Source of the DNA: Zanthoxylum bungeanum
Taxonomy: Eukaryota; Streptophyta; Magnoliopsida; Sapindales; Rutaceae
Reading direction: 5' to 3'
Length of the DNA stretch: 64,000 nt
Assembly: GCA_019454045.1 (NCBI GenBank)
Contig: SKCR01023813.1
Coordinates: 248,001-312,000 of the forward strand
The notes under the pieces were generated by a model. It was not told the DNA's origin. It did not search any database and saw only the letters and a list, made by a program, of their open reading frames with translations. This document shows, piece after piece, positions 1-13,135 of this stretch. A program made the translations under genes and the position numbers. Numbering within the stretch: the stretch's first letter is position 1; each line of letters begins with the position of its first letter.

Positions 1-698
1 ATTCCAGCGTGCACATTTGTAAAAAACACTCATTTGTTTAGCTCTATGTTTTTTTGCATAGGTGCTTCTTCCAAAACCAGGCAAATAAGAATTACAAGAA
101 TCAAAATACTCACCTGCTAATCGGACCCGTGCTTCGATTACCCAACGAATATCATTAGGAATACCACGGATCGTCAGAAGTCTCATTCGTTCCATGCGAG
201 CTTTGTAGACCTTTATCAGAGAATTTTGAGGGAGAGAATGAAATTGCTTGTGAAGATTTACGAGAGCTTATTCCATCCTGAAATGCGTCTAACTTGCAAA
301 ACTAAACACACAAAAATTAAAACACACCACATCATAATATATACACAAATTGCTTGGGTTGTCTCCCAGCTAGCGCTAAGTTTAACGTCGTCAGCTAGAC
401 ATGATTGCTCGAACGTTATGCTGGATCTGAAAGTGTGACACTTTCTTTTTGTCGCTCAAATGATTCTCCCTAGTAGTGCTTGACACACTGGCTATTGACC
501 TTGAATGTGTTGCTCGACTTGGGATTGTATATCTTAATAACTCAGTAGGGTAACACCTGAGTAATCACAAATGGACCTGACCATTTTGATTTCAGCTTTC
601 CAGGAAAAAAGTTTCAACCTTGAATCGTATAACAACACTTGCTGCCCTGGTTCCAATTGTATGCACACTATTTTTCGGTCATGCCATTTCTTGGTCTT
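1..698 (-). other. Post-integrase region of Athila A
   Basis: No intact ORF on the element's sense strand. Around 352-385 the minus strand carries a GCTAGCTGGGAGACAACCCA-like motif. The equivalent motif (AGCAGGGAGGCAACCCATG) lies at 61482-61500 in the Athila-type element F, so this appears to be a conserved landmark after pol. An env-like third ORF sits here in some Athila elements, but I see no support for one. Confidence 0.6.
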
Positions 699-3600
699 TT
701 ATTTGTACAGTTTGGCATTCTCATAAGCCTGTAGGTGAAATTCCTCCAACTCATTGAGTTGATGAAGTCTTTTCTCTCCTGCAGCTTGTGGATCAAGATT
801 CAACTTCTTCAGTGCCCAATACGCCTTTGGTTCAAGCTCAACTGGCAGATGACATGCTTTCCCGAACACCATTTGATATGGGGACATACCAATGGGTGTC
901 TTGTTGATCCAACGGTTCTCTCCAAGATTCTTTTGATCTCCCTATTTGAAACTTCCACATGTCCATTTGACTGTGGATGATAGACAGTGGCAACCTTATG
1001 AGTAACTCCGTATTTGGATAGGAGTGAATCGAAGTATCTGTTGCAGAAATGTGAGCCACCGTCAGTGATAATCGCCCGAGGTGTCCCGAAGCGAGTGAAA
1101 ATATTCTTCTTAAGGAATTTGATCACCACTTTTGAATCATTGGACGGTAGTGCAATCGCTTCAACCCATTTGGAGACGTAGTCTACAGCAACCAGTATGT
1201 ACAGGTTTCCGAATGATGGAACAAATGGTCCCATAAAATCAATACCACATACATCAAATATCTCCACTTCCAGAATGTTTTGCAAATGTCCTTCATTTCT
1301 TATGGAAATATTTCCCGTTCTCTAACACTTGTCACATTGAAGAGCAAATAGATAAGCATCTTTAAAAAAAGTGGGCCAAAACAAACCTAATTGTAGGACT
1401 TTGGCTGTAGTTTTGTTTCCACTGAAATATCCACCGTAAAGTGATGAATGGCAATGCTGCAGAACATTATTGACCTCCTCCCGTGGAACACACCGTCTCA
1501 ATAATTGATCTGCACATCGTTTAAACAGGTACGAATCATCCCAGACATAATGTTTGACTTCTTTGAAGAATTTCTTCCGTTGTTGAGTTGTCCATTCCAA
1601 CGGCCATTTTCCTGATACTATGTAGTTGATATAGTCAGCATACCAAGGGACTTCCTGTTGTTTAATGGCAAAAAACTTTTCATCTGGAAACATTTCTTTG
1701 ATTGTTAGTTCTTTACCAGCTGTATCTCCATTCTCGAACCTTGATAAATGATCTGCCACTTGGTTTTCTGTCCCTTTCATGTCTCTAATCTCCACATCGA
1801 ATTCTTGCAGAAGAAGTATCCAACAGATCAATCTGGGCTTCGCATCTTTCTTCGCGATCAGATAATTGATTGCTGAACGATCTGTGTAGACCACCACCTT
1901 GGGACCCAACAGATAAGATCGAAATTTGTCAAAAGCGAACAAAACTGCAAGCAACTCATTTTCAGTGGTTGTGTAGTTGAGTTGAGCTTCATTCAGAGTT
2001 CTGCTGGAGTAGTAAATGGCATGGAAAATCTTTTCTTTGCGTTGTCCCAAAACTGCACCTACAGCAAAATCACTAGCATCACACATCACCTCAAATGGAA
2101 GGGTTCAGTCTGGTGCTACAATGATAAGAGCAGAAACAAGCTTATGTTTCAGGATCTCAAAAGCTTCATGGCATTCTTTGGTGAAGTTGAAAGACACATC
2201 TTTCTCCAGAAGATTGCACAGAGGTTTAGCAATCTTGGAAAAGTATTTGATAAATCTCATGTAAAAACCTGCATGTCCAACAAAGCTCCGAATCCCTTTT
2301 ACAGATGTTGGTGGAGGTAATTTTTCAATTATCTCGATCTTTTCTTTGTCTACCTCGATTCCCTTTTGTGAGATCCGATGTCCAAGAACAATGCTTTCTT
2401 GCACCATGAAGTGGCATTTCTCATAGTTGAGTACCAGATTGGTATCTTCGCATCTTTGTAATACCTGTTCCAGATTTTGTAAGCAGTGGTCAAAAGAATC
2501 TCCAAACACAGATAAGTCATCCATGAAAACCTCCATACTCTGCTCCAGCATGTCTAAGAAGATGGCCATCATGCAACGTTGAAATGTGGCAGGTGCATTA
2601 CATAATCTAGACCGGGCCGGCGGTTCGGTTCCGGTTCGGAACCGAACCGAACCGTCCGGTTCCGGTTCCACTTTGTGTGGAACCGGAACCGAACCGGTTA
2701 ATTCCGGTTCGGTTCCGGTTCCACACTAAAATGGAATCGGAACCGGAACCGGAACCGGAACCGAACCGTTCGGTTCCGGTTCCGGTTCCGGTTCCATTCG
2801 GTTTTTTTTTTTTTTTTTTTGAAAATAAAAGTTAAATTACAAATAATTACTTTAAATTATTTTTTTTGAAAATAATTACAAATAAAATTACATAATTACA
2901 AATAAAATTATGTAAATTACAAATTACGTTAAATTACATTACATAATTACACTAAATTACAAATAAAATTATTATTTAAAAAATTAAAAAAAAATATTAA
3001 TCCGGTTCCAACCGGAACCGTACGGTTCCGGTTGGAACCGTTGGAACCGAACGGTTCCAACGGTTCCAACCGGTTCGGCTAGGGGAGGAACCCTAACCGA
3101 ACCGGTTAGGTTCCGATTCGGTTCCGGAACCGGAACCGGAACCGGTTGGAACCGGAACCGTCCGGTTCCAACCGGTTCGGTTCCGGTTCGGTTCCGGTTC
3201 CGAACCGGAACCTTGCCGGGTCTAACATAATCTAAATGGCATTCTGCAGAAAGTAAAAGTACCATATGGACATGTAAAAGTGGTTTTCTCCTGATCTTAT
3301 GGGGCGATGGCAATCTGATTATACCCCGAATATCCGTCTAGAAAGCAATAATACTAATGTCCCGCCAGTCTGTCTAACATCTGATCAATTAATGGCAGCG
3401 GAAAATGGTCATTCCTCGTTGCTTTATTCAGTTTTCTGTAGTCCATGCATACTCTCCATCCAGTCACTGTTCTTGTTGGAATCAACTCATTCTTTTCATT
3501 TGTGACTACAATAATTCCTCATTTATTTGGTACACACTGCATATGACTCACCCAGGTGCTATCTGAGATAGGGTAAATGATGCCAGCATCCAACCATTTG

Positions 3601-3779
3601 ATGATTTCTTTCTTCACGACCTCCTTCATGATTGGATTGAGTCTCCGTTGATGCTCCACTGTGGGTTTGTACTCATCATTCATCAGAATCTTGTGCATGC
3701 AAAATGATGGACTAATGCCTCGAATATCTGCTATAGTCCATCCAATGGCTTTCTTATGTTCCCGTAATACTCTCAGCAA
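699..3779 (-). pseudogene. pol: Athila A pol: RT, RNase H, integrase (degenerate, split by a MITE)
   Basis: Read right to left. The RT N-terminus (3779-3519) has HQRRLNP and IIYPISDS. Frameshifted RT follows (3518-3225), with a recognisable YCFLDGYSGYNQI motif. The 617-bp MITE at 2608-3224 then interrupts, and RT continues (2607-2105) through LCNAPATFQRCM and the catalytic VFMDDLSVFG. RNase H and the integrase zinc-finger region lie at 2089-1322. The TGA that separates it from RT stands where APDWTLPF is expected, suggesting TGG became TGA. The integrase core (1285-809) retains the acidic triad in [15 protein letters not shown] and [12 protein letters not shown]. The C-terminus follows at 887-699 in another frame. 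FMDD in place of YxDD is, as I recall, common in plant Athila elements and not itself a defect. Stops, frameshifts and the MITE make it non-functional. Confidence 0.9.
2608..3224. mobile_element. Non-autonomous hAT-type MITE inside Athila RT
   Basis: Element of 617 bp with ends TAGACCGGGC and GCCGGGTCTA (terminal inverted repeats, TIRs) and a perfect 8-bp TSD, ACATAATC, at 2600-2607 and 3225-3232. Both arms consist largely of CCGGTT/AACCGG words in both orientations around an AT-rich core (about 2805-3000). An 8-bp TSD with short TIRs is diagnostic of hAT transposons. It has no coding capacity. The reading of RT resumes across the TSD at LCNAPATF, which shows it is a late insertion. Confidence 0.9.
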
Positions 3780-3788
3780 CTTTTCTTC

Positions 3789-6322
3789 CTACTTCAATGT
3801 TAGCAAAAAAGAAATAATCACAGGTAATTTAGAAGAGTTTCCAAGAAATGTATACCTGAGATGGCTCGGCAGTAACTTCAGCTCCAGCTGTGATGGTTCT
3901 TCAATTGAGGGCTTGATTTGATCTTTCTTCGGAAGTTCCAGACTTTCCACTGGTGGTGTCGATTTGAATCGGAATGGCTTGTCAAGATAGTTGATACATT
4001 CCAGAATTTCAGCATCTAGCTCGCTATCAGTCATGTTGGTGATGCAAGCTTCAAGTTTTTCCGTGGGAATTGTATCAGTATCCTGAACAATAATATCAAC
4101 AACATCAATTTTGAAACATTCTTCTTTCTTTTCATCGCTCGGGAATTTCATGGCTTTGAAAACATTGAAAGTAACTTCTTGGTCTTGAACTTTCATGGTT
4201 AGTTCTCATTTTTGTACATCAATCACAGTTCGACATGTAGCCAAGAATGGTCTCCCAAGGATGATAGGTACATCTTTGTCTTCTTCCATGTCAATGATAA
4301 TAAAATCTGCTGGGAGAATGAGTTTGTCAACTTTGACCAGCACATCTTCAACGACACCTCTCGGAAATACGAGCGTTCGATCAGCAAGTTGCAGAGAGAC
4401 TGAGGTAGGCATTGCTTCTCCGATTTGTAGTTTCCTGTAAATAGAAAAAAAAAGCATTAAATTAACACTTGCACCTAAATCACATAAAGTCTTACCAATA
4501 TAATGTTCTCCAATGGTGCAAGGAACTGTAAAACTGCCAGGATCTTTCAACTTTGAGGGACGTTTCCTCTGAATGATGGCGCTGTATTCTTCCGTCAATG
4601 CTACAGTCTCGTAATCTCCCAATATTTGTTTTCGTGAAAGAATATCTTTGATGAATTTAACATAGCTGGGAATTTCTTCCAAGGCTTCTGAAAATGGAAT
4701 GTTGATATGCAACTTTTTGAACACCTCCAAGAATCGAGCAAACTGTTTATCCAATTTATTTTTCTGGAGTCGTTGAGGAAAATGTGGAGGTAAAATGATT
4801 CTTTCTTGATCTTTTTCCTTTGCTTCATTTTCCTCCATCAGTGGAACTGCATCTTTTGGAACTTCTTCAATGGTTGCCTTGATTCCAACATCTTTGTTGA
4901 TTTCAATACCTCTTTTCAAAGTAATGGCTTGACATTGCTCATTCCCTCGGTTTCTTGGATTTGGTTCTGTGTTGCTGGGAAGATTTCCTGGCGGTCTGTA
5001 ACTCTGAGCATTGACCAGTTGTCCAATTTGATTCTCCAGTGCTTTAATGGAAGTAGATTGGCTTTGAGTGAATGTTGTTTGGGCTTGAAACATGGCATCG
5101 TATTTTGCTTCTTGCTTTTTGAACATCTTTGCAAACCATTCTTTCATTTCTGGTTCTTTTTCATACTCTTGGCCTTTGTTCTGCTGTTGGAATCCAGGTG
5201 GTGGATTGTTCTTTTGCCCTGAATTATTGCTCAATGAAAAATTGGGATGATTCCTCCACCATGGGTTGTAGGTGTTGGAATATGGATTGTTCCCATGTCT
5301 GTTGAAATTGTTGACATTCATCTGTTTGTTGAAATTGTTGACATAGTTCACCATCTCTTCTTGTTGAACTGGTTCTGGTGCTCCTCCATATGGTGAACTT
5401 GTGGATCCAATATTGCTTTGCATGCTGAGAGTCTCCATGAATTTTCATATCTGATCAAGCTTGGCACTGACTGCTGTATTGGCTCCAACTTCATAAATTC
5501 CTGCAATTCTTTGGATCATGCTCCTTACTGTTGGCCACAAGGAATTGTTGTTGGCCATTTCTTCGATTAGGTCTCAGGTTTGATCTTCTCATTTTTCCAT
5601 TAAAACTCCTCCAGCAGCAGCATCAATTGTGGTTCTCATCAGTCCAGAAAGTCCATTATAGAAAGTTTGGACTTGAAGCCATTTTGGAATCTCATGGTGA
5701 TGACATTTCCGGAGCAAATCTTTGTACATTTCCCAAGCTCCGTAGAGAGTTTCCGAATCAAGTTGTACAAAAGATGTGATGTCATTCCTCAATTTTGTTG
5801 TTCTAGCTGGTGGAAAATATTTTGCAAGGAATTGGTGGCTAAAGTGTTCCAAGTTGTGATGGAACCTACTGGTAGTGAATGTAGCCAAGCTTTTGCTCTG
5901 TCTTTCAAAGAATATGGAAAAACTCACAGTCTCATTGCTTCTTCTGATGCTCTGTTGTAATTGAAAGTGCCATAAACTTCCAGGAAGTTACTGATGGGGG
6001 CATTAGGATCTTCAGTTGCATTCCCCCCAAACTGAACTGACTGCTGAATCATCTGAATGTATATTTTGATGTCACATGCATTTGCTGGTAAATGAGGAAG
6101 TACAATACAAGAAATGAGGCCGTCAACCACATGAATGGTTCTGTCTCGAATAAGAATTAGTGGTGCAACCTTAAAAGGTTCAGGTTCCAAGTTAACGATT
6201 GTTTCTTGGCCTTCTCGCCTTTCCATTCTCAACTGTCTGATGGTTCTTTCAATCTCTGGGTCATGCGGTCGGAGTTCAAAGCTTCTGGTTCGTCTTATGT
6301 AGTGTCTGATAACCTGAAACAC
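3789..6322 (-). pseudogene. gag: Athila A gag and protease
   Basis: Read right to left. The gag N-terminus starts at a Met at 6322 (open to 5924). A frameshift near 5925 leads to the capsid-like stretch (5927-5589). About three in-frame stops follow before a 410-codon open stretch (5438-4206), which is Asn/Gln-rich and ends in a retropepsin-like domain with LCDLGASVNLM. The active-site triplet reads D-L-G, which is, as I recall, the usual Athila form. One stop separates it from the protease-RT linker (4196-3789) in the same frame. No CCHC knuckle was identified. Its product would have packaged element RNA into cytoplasmic virus-like particles. Confidence 0.85.
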
Positions 6323-6407
6323 AAGAAAACAGAAATAAAAAGTAAAAAGAAAATTAGATACAAGTAAATGTATCTAACCCCAAAACTAATAGTGAAAGAT
6401 AAATAAG

Positions 6408-6425
6408 TCTCCGGCAATGGCGCCA
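6408..6425 (-). promoter_or_regulatory. Primer binding site of Athila A
   Basis: The minus strand reads TGGCGCCATTGCCGGAGA, six bases inside the LTR. It differs only slightly from the plus-strand PBS of element F at 60035-60052. It fixes the element's orientation and the LTR boundary at 6432. Confidence 0.85.
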
Positions 6426-6431
6426 AAAACT

Positions 6432-8478
6432 TGACCGGCGTTTTCACACGCGTATAACGCAAGCGCATGTATCATTCAAGTAGTATAAAAAGTATCGATC
6501 CCACAAGGACTTAATACCTAAGCTATTAATTAATGAGGCCAAATTTTTACAAGTATCTAATGGATTAGTTGTTTGATTGGGTGGTGACTTTAAAACTTAA
6601 AACAAGTAAATAAAATTGCTTGAAAGTAGATTGAAGAAAATTCAAATTTATAAAACTATCCAAGGTTATGAATCCTTCCAATATCTTATTAAAAGATGAA
6701 GTGATTATTTTACGTTTGTGTAATTTATTGGTTTATTAACCTAGAACACGAAATTATGTAAAAACCTCTTCCGATGGTCAAATACAAAAACCCAGTATAA
6801 CCCAATTAATCATATTCCTATGTTTTCCAAGTTATTTGAATTCATTAAGATTAAGTTCCAATTATGGCTACCCCCGCCCGACAGGTATATTCCTATCCTG
6901 TAAGAAAATCTATTAAATGGTTATCTATCCTCAAGGAAGATCATGGGCTATAGAGTCTAAGGTCTTTAACCTAAAATCTCTTTTCCAAGTTCATTTTAAG
7001 TTTACCGAATCAATCTTATTAATGGCCAGTTAACAAGATGCATTAAGACTAAGGCTCAATAAATAAACCTTTATATTACCCAAACCGTAATTTAACCCCT
7101 TATAAACCGGTGATATTAGACTTCATCACAACCCCAGATAACTGACTTAGTTACGACACATATTTACGGGTAGTAAAAACTTAAATAAAATAAAAGATAT
7201 AAAGTAAAATGCTGAAAAGTAAATTGCTGAAAAGTAAATGACGGAAAGTAAATGCTGAAATTAAAAACTGAAATTAAATGCTGAAAAGTAAATGCTGAAA
7301 GTAAATTGCTGAAAAATAAACTAAGTAAAAGTACAATAAAAGAAAATTCTGAGGTAAAAAGATCCAATTTTATTACTTCTATTTTAGATATCTCCCTTAA
7401 TATAATATATTAACTTTGTATGATAATTACCAACGAGCCATATATGCGGTATCCAGATTAAGTCAAATTAATAATTAATTACCAACCGACCAATCAGGCG
7501 GTATCCAGTTTAGTCAGGTTAAAACAATTTAAATAATTACCAACCGACCAATATGACGGTATCCTCGTTAAGTCAGGTTTTAACTAGTTTATATATTATA
7601 ATTAAGGAAGATTAATCTAAATATTAGTAATAAAAGTTTTACATTTTACCCCAGCAAGGGGGAGTTACCTCCTCATTACTGAAAAGTAAAACTGAAAATT
7701 AAAGAAAGAAAAGTATTGTGCTTAAAAGTAAATTGCGAAAAGTAAAACTGAAAAGTAAAGAAAAAAAAGTGCGAAAGTTGAAATTAATTACTAAAAGCTG
7801 TAAATAAACAAACAAGATACAAGCTCTTAGTATTATTAAGGAATTCCTTAGAAGAAAGTATGAATTTACAAATGAAATGGCTTGGTATTTATAGGCAAAA
7901 TTTTACCTCCGTCAAATCATCCACGAAATCAATTATTAATTGCTCTGCTAATTGCTCCACCAAATCCATTATTAATTACTCCACTAATTACTATCATGTT
8001 TGGTGGGAGTTTGACTATTTGTTTTTATTTATTGCTTGAAAATGACTTTAATAATTACACATAACACACTTCCGGATGTTTCATCAATTTTGGTCATGAA
8101 ATCTTCATAATTAAAAATTATTTTGTTCTTCAGAGTTGTAGATCATTGAGTCTTCTTTAATCTGGAACATGAATCAGCTCAATCCGATATTGGAGTAAAA
8201 AGTTATGCCCAAAATACGACAATTGTGCAAAATAGGAATTCCGAAACTGCACTTCATTAGAACGCCATTTCAAGTTTCCAATCTCCAAAATTAATATGTC
8301 AAGTCTAATTTTTGCCCTTATTTGACCCACATTTCATCATAAATGATTTCATTGAGTCTCAATATTATTTTATCTGTAAAATAAACTAAAACACATCAAA
8401 ATATTCATCAAACCCGAGAAACTAAATAAAATATTAAGTAAAAGGAGTGGTAAATATTGATATATTTTCCGCTCATCA
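6432..8478 (-). repeat. 5' LTR of Athila A (2047 bp)
   Basis: On the minus strand it starts TGATGAGCGG (8478) and ends CGCCGGTCA (6432), matching the LTR at 58203-60028 through both ends and shared internal blocks. It contains a run of GAAAAGTAAA-like words (7190-7330 and 7680-7760) and three copies of a hairpin-like ACCGCC...GGTCGGT motif (7430-7575) that also occurs in the F LTR. No ORF is credible. Confidence 0.88.
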
Positions 8479-8935
8479 ACCAAGAGCTTATCAACTTCCC
8501 CTTTTAGCGTGGTGTAGCACTCCGTATTCATTGGCATCTTTTTTTTTGCCTCACTGGCTTATAGTTTGGGTCGATATTAAAATGGCGAGACATCACCTTA
8601 GAGTCGATCCCCACCATGTCGTTATGTGTCCAAGCGAAGACGTCCTTGTTGACTCTCAAAAAACTAAGTAGTTGCTTTCTGATCTCGGGCTGCAGATTCT
8701 TGCCCACTTTGATGCATCTGCTTTGGTTGTTGTCGCTCAAGGGGATATCCTCCAACTCTTCCACCGGTCCTGCTGTATCAACATCGATTATCTCCCAAGG
8801 GTCAAAGTCACAATTTTCATGCAATATTGGTGGTCCGTGTATCACCATTCTTTCATATTTGCCTCAGGAACCCAACTTAACCACCATATCATATTATGAC
8901 TATGCTTGTTACTGTTCACATCGTATATAACTGAC
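8479..8935 (-). pseudogene. pol: Element B pol fragment: linker and RT start
   Basis: The minus-strand ORF (8848-8528) contains DVFAWTHNDMVGID, then HFNIDP and KPVRQKKR. These are the conserved residues just upstream of the RT fingers in plant gypsy elements. The reading ends where Athila A inserted (8478). No catalytic RT motif remains in the window. Confidence 0.82.
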
Positions 8936-11900
8936 TATGGGTGTCAATTTGGGTCATGATTCGTTTATTCGTTCGATTCGATTCGCTTTAAAGCGAATAC
9001 AGGTTTGGAAAATTGGATTCGTTTAATAAATGGGTCAATTCGATTCGATTCGTTTATTAAACGAATCGAATCCGAATTTGAGCTTGTCAATTCGTTTATT
9101 CGTTTAGAATTCGTTTATTAAACGAATCATAAATGAATCGAATCCGATTCGAATTCGTTTAAACCGTTTAATTAAATTATAAATTTATCCTTTATTATTT
9201 GAATGTAAGTGTTTAACACTAAGGTTATTTTAGTAATTACTCATTTAACCTAAAACCACCGTATATATTAAAAACTAAACCTAAAAGAAAATTTTAATTC
9301 ATCAAACCTAAAACCTAAAATAGCTGTCGCCGACTTAATTCATCAGTGTCTCTCATCTCCTTCTTCATCAAACCTTCTTCATCAAAAAAGTAAGTGGAGC
9401 ATCTGTTAATTCTGTCTGCTTTTCAAAGATGTGTTTTGTTCTTTGTTCAAAGAAGTATCAACACCAATATGTGGATGATTTTCATTCTATACCTAAACAG
9501 TAAACACTCGTTTAATGTATATTTTCTTTGTTCTTTGTTATTTGATAATTATAAAAACACTTATAGCTTGCTTACTTAGCGCTTGCGCTAAGGATCTAAT
9601 CAGAGCAGAGTCAAACTTAAATTTGAAATAAAAAACCCTTTTCCCTATTAGCCGGACTTTATTTGTGAGTTGATTTTCATTCTATACCTAAACAGTAAAC
9701 ACTCGTTTAATGTATTAATACATTAAAAAAGAGTAAGAGATTATAAGTTTGCTTTTAAAAAATTGTTAGAATTGCTTTCGTTTTTGTTATTATGAACCCC
9801 TGAATTGATAAAATCTTTCGTTAATATTCATAAAGCATTTTGTGTTGTTTCATGCCTTAAGTGCCTCCAACGATTTACTGTCTTAAACTTAATTTATTAC
9901 TTGGTAAGACTACACTAAACTACACTAATTTATTACTCAGTCAGTCTGTTGAGGAATAAGTGGTTTCATTCCTTTAATTATATTTACAGCTTATTCAACA
10001 TTATGAGAGGGTTCACAGTTAGATTGATCTCTGATTTACACTAATTTTTATTATAGATTCGTATTAAATAGTGTTTGATTTGATTATTAATATAATTTAC
10101 ATAGTGATGGCAGTATGTTAACTCGTGTTCCAAAGTTTGAAGCCTATGTTTTTCATGAGTTAATATCTATTGCTATTATTATGCATGATTTTCCATTTCA
10201 ATTTGTTGAGTATGAGGGCATTAGAAAAATGATGAATCATTTGTGTGATGAATTGTCATTTATCTCTAGGAACACTGCAAGAGTCGATGTGATAAAGATA
10301 TATAATAGGGAAAAAGTAAATATTAAAAGCATGTTAGACCAGATTCCTAGTCGAATATGTCTAACTACCGATTTGTGGACTTCTATTACTACAGATGGTT
10401 ATTTGTGTCTGACTGCACATTTCATTGATAAAGAATAGAATTTATATAAAAAAGTGCTGAATTTCTGTGAAATTCCAACTCCACACACTGAGGTTGCCTT
10501 GGCTGAGAAATTATTGTCATTGTTATGTCATTGGGGTATTGAGAAAAAAATATTTTCATTGACAGTACATAATGTTTCAAGTAATGATGTTTATGTTCAA
10601 ATGTTGAAGAGTCAATTGAAATTAAGGAATGCTCTAATATCTTATGGATATTTTTTCACATTCGATGTTGTACTCATATTCGCAATTTGATTATTCATGA
10701 TGGGTTGAAAGAAATTGAGATAGAGATAGAAAAAGCTCGTGAAAGTGTGAAATATGTCAAAGGGTCACAAACTAGGAAAAGAAAATTTTTGGAGTGTGTT
10801 AAGCAAGTATCTCTAGATGAGAAGAAAGGGTTAAGACAAGATGTTCTTACAAGATCGAATTCAACTTTTCTTATGCTTGAATGTGTTGTGTATTATAAAG
10901 CTGCTTTTTGTCATTTGCAATTGAGTGATTCTAATTACAAGAGTTGTCCTTCTGAAGAAGGGTGGAGAAAAATAGAGAAAATTGGAAAATTCTTGTTTAT
11001 GTTTTATGAGATTACATGTATTTTCTCCGGGACAAAGTATCCTACTTCAAATTCGTACTTTCCTAAGGTGTTTGCAGTAAAAGTTAATTTAGACCAATTA
11101 GTGACAGATGGAGATGATTACATGAAAAGTATGGCAAAGAAAATGATCACAAAATTTCAGAAGTATTGGTTTGATTTTTGCACCATTTTAGCAATAGCAA
11201 ACATCTTAGATCCTCGATACAAGATGTCATTCACTGAGTTTGCCTATAAAAAGGCATATGGTGAAGATTCTCTGGAGTTAAAAAATGTTCAAAATAAATT
11301 ATTTTCCTTATTTGATGAGTACCAGTTGGCCGCATCATCATCCTCATCTTCATCTACTCTGACCCATTTTAATCATGTTGGTACAAGTTCAGAACGTAAT
11401 GAAAATGCATTGAATAATTTGAACCAAAGCTTGGATATCTTTAAGGTAAATTTATTAGTTATACTTGTTTTGGCTTCATTATTCACATCTTATTATTATT
11501 ATTATTTGTACTTCTTTTAGCTTTTGATTATTCATATTTGTACTTAATTTATAGGAGTTTGATGACTTCCAAAGCTTGAATTTTGATTCATATGTCCGAA
11601 AATCTGAATTGGAACTTTATTTGGATGAACCACGAGTTGATAGAAGTGTTGAATTGGACATTCTAAATTTTGGAAAGGAAACGAATTTCGTTATCCTACC
11701 CTTGCTTCCATGGCTCGTGATATCTTGACCATTCCAATATCCACTGTTGCGTCAGAGTCAGCTTTTAGTGTCGGTGGTCGAGTTCTCGATCAATTTCGAA
11801 GTTCACTAAAGCCGGATACGGTAGAAGCAATTATAACCACAAGAGATTGGATGTTCGGAGAGATTGGTAAGTGATAACTTCTAAATTTTTCTTGATTTCT

Positions 11901-13135
11901 AAATGCTATGTTTACTGAGATTTTAGTGTTGTTGATATTGCTTTGGATTTGCGTTTTATGATCTTTCAAGGAGACTGATTATATCTTTGAACTCGATCTT
12001 TGAATTTGATCTCTGATTTAACGTATGCAGTTCTATTTCTAGTCTTATTATTCCACTTACAATCATATGTATTTATGATCTCTGCTTTTAAATGATGTAT
12101 GTACAATCATATGTATTTAAAAAAAATATTTGTTCCTTACTGTCCTTTTTGCTTTCCAAATATATTTCGTTGTGCAAGTTTGTGGACATGTTATTGTTGC
12201 ACAAAAAATGGGAAGCAGGCCTGTAAATATTGTCTGGGTAGTCTTGGGGGTAAGGCTAGTATATTTTGTTAACTTTTATATTGTTTAATATATTATTTAT
12301 AAAGTTCATTAACTTAATATATTGTTTAATATATTGTTTATAAAAGTTCCTTAACTTAATATATTGTTTAATATATTATTTATACTTATTTACAGAAAAT
12401 CGTGCATTCACCGTGGATCAACTTACTGAAAATATTATGGAAATGAGCATTAACAATGTTCCATCAGCAGAGAGCGGCAATAATCCTAGTGATTATGTGG
12501 AAGTTTGATGGTAAAATTCATTATTTGAACTCTAAAATTTTCAAAAAAGTTTTTAAAAATAAATTAACTCAATACTATAATTTATTTTTTTTGCAGGATC
12601 TTTTATCCTAATCAAGATGATAAAGATGTTTTCCATCAACTCGTGTTCGAGAATTCCTCGGTCAAAATATGTTTTGAATATTTTAATTATTATTATGTAA
12701 TTGATGTAATTTGAAATTTAGAGCTAAATATAAGGATTTGTATTCTATCATAATGACTTTGCTAATATTTTGTATTTAAGTTTATGTAAACGAATCGAAT
12801 CGAATTCATATTCGTTTATTAAACGAATATTTAAACGAATATTGAATTCGATTCGATTCGTTTAAATTTATGTAAACGAATAAACGAATCGAATACGAAT
12901 ATTCGTTTATTAAACGAATACTTAAACGAATATTGAATTCGATTCGATTCATTTAAATTTATGTAAACGAATAAACGAATCGAATACGAATATTCGTTTA
13001 TTAAACGAATCGAATTCGAATCCTAATATCAGGATTCGTTTAATAAACGAATTGAATTCGAATTTAGTATATTATGATTCGATTCGTTTAGTATTCGACA
13101 CGAATTCGATTCATTTATTCGTTTTGACACCCCTA
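8936..13135 (+). mobile_element. hAT transposon, 4.2 kb, formerly autonomous
   Basis: Ends are TATGGGTGTCAA and TTTGACACCCCTA. Flanks TAACTGAC (8928-8935) and CAACTGAC (13136-13143) form an 8-bp TSD with one mismatch. Both subterminal regions (8940-9175 and 12785-13130) are packed with AACGAAT/ATTCGTT words, candidate transposase-binding sites, and an 18-bp palindrome ATTCGCTTTAAAGCGAAT lies near the left end. The transposase reads left to right but is broken. It sits inside element B. The MITE at 56681-57229 shares its left-end sequence closely. Confidence 0.93.
10115..12508 (+). pseudogene. hAT transposase (degenerate)
   Basis: Cut-and-paste DNA transposase of the hAT superfamily. Recognisable blocks in order: CLTTDLWTSIT with the TAHFID block (10355-10430), a stop at 10436-10438, then HTEVALAEKL and the TVHNVSSND block where TVDNAS is usual. 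A shifted frame near 10650 carries RCCTHIRNLI (the RC-x-AH-x-LN region). TRSNSTFLML, where TRWNST is usual, and ILDPRYK follow. A GT-bounded intron seems to end at about 11554, a frameshift lies near 11690, and the C-terminal dimerisation block has TIPISTVASESAFSVGGRV and TTRDWMFGE (11730-11865). A short last exon (about 12396-12508) ends SDYVEV. No N-terminal BED zinc finger was found upstream. Stops and frameshifts make it inactive in cis. Confidence 0.88.

Larger units (their letters stand above)
1..8478 (-). mobile_element. Athila-type Ty3/gypsy retrotransposon A (left end outside window)
   Basis: Minus-strand element read from right to left: LTR (6432-8478), primer binding site (PBS), gag, protease, RT, RNase H, integrase, then a post-pol region running off the left edge. 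The clade is inferred from the RT context around IIYPISDS and FMDD, the protease motif DLGASVNLM, the PBS TGGCGCCATTGCCGG and a long LTR of about 2 kb. It inserted into element B: B's pol resumes immediately right of 8478. The 3' LTR and the left TSD are not in the window, so the TSD cannot be tested. Many in-frame stops show it is dead. Confidence 0.9.

Noticed and set aside
1..698. An env-like third ORF for Athila A
   Set aside because: No open frame, signal peptide or membrane segment was visible on the element's sense strand.
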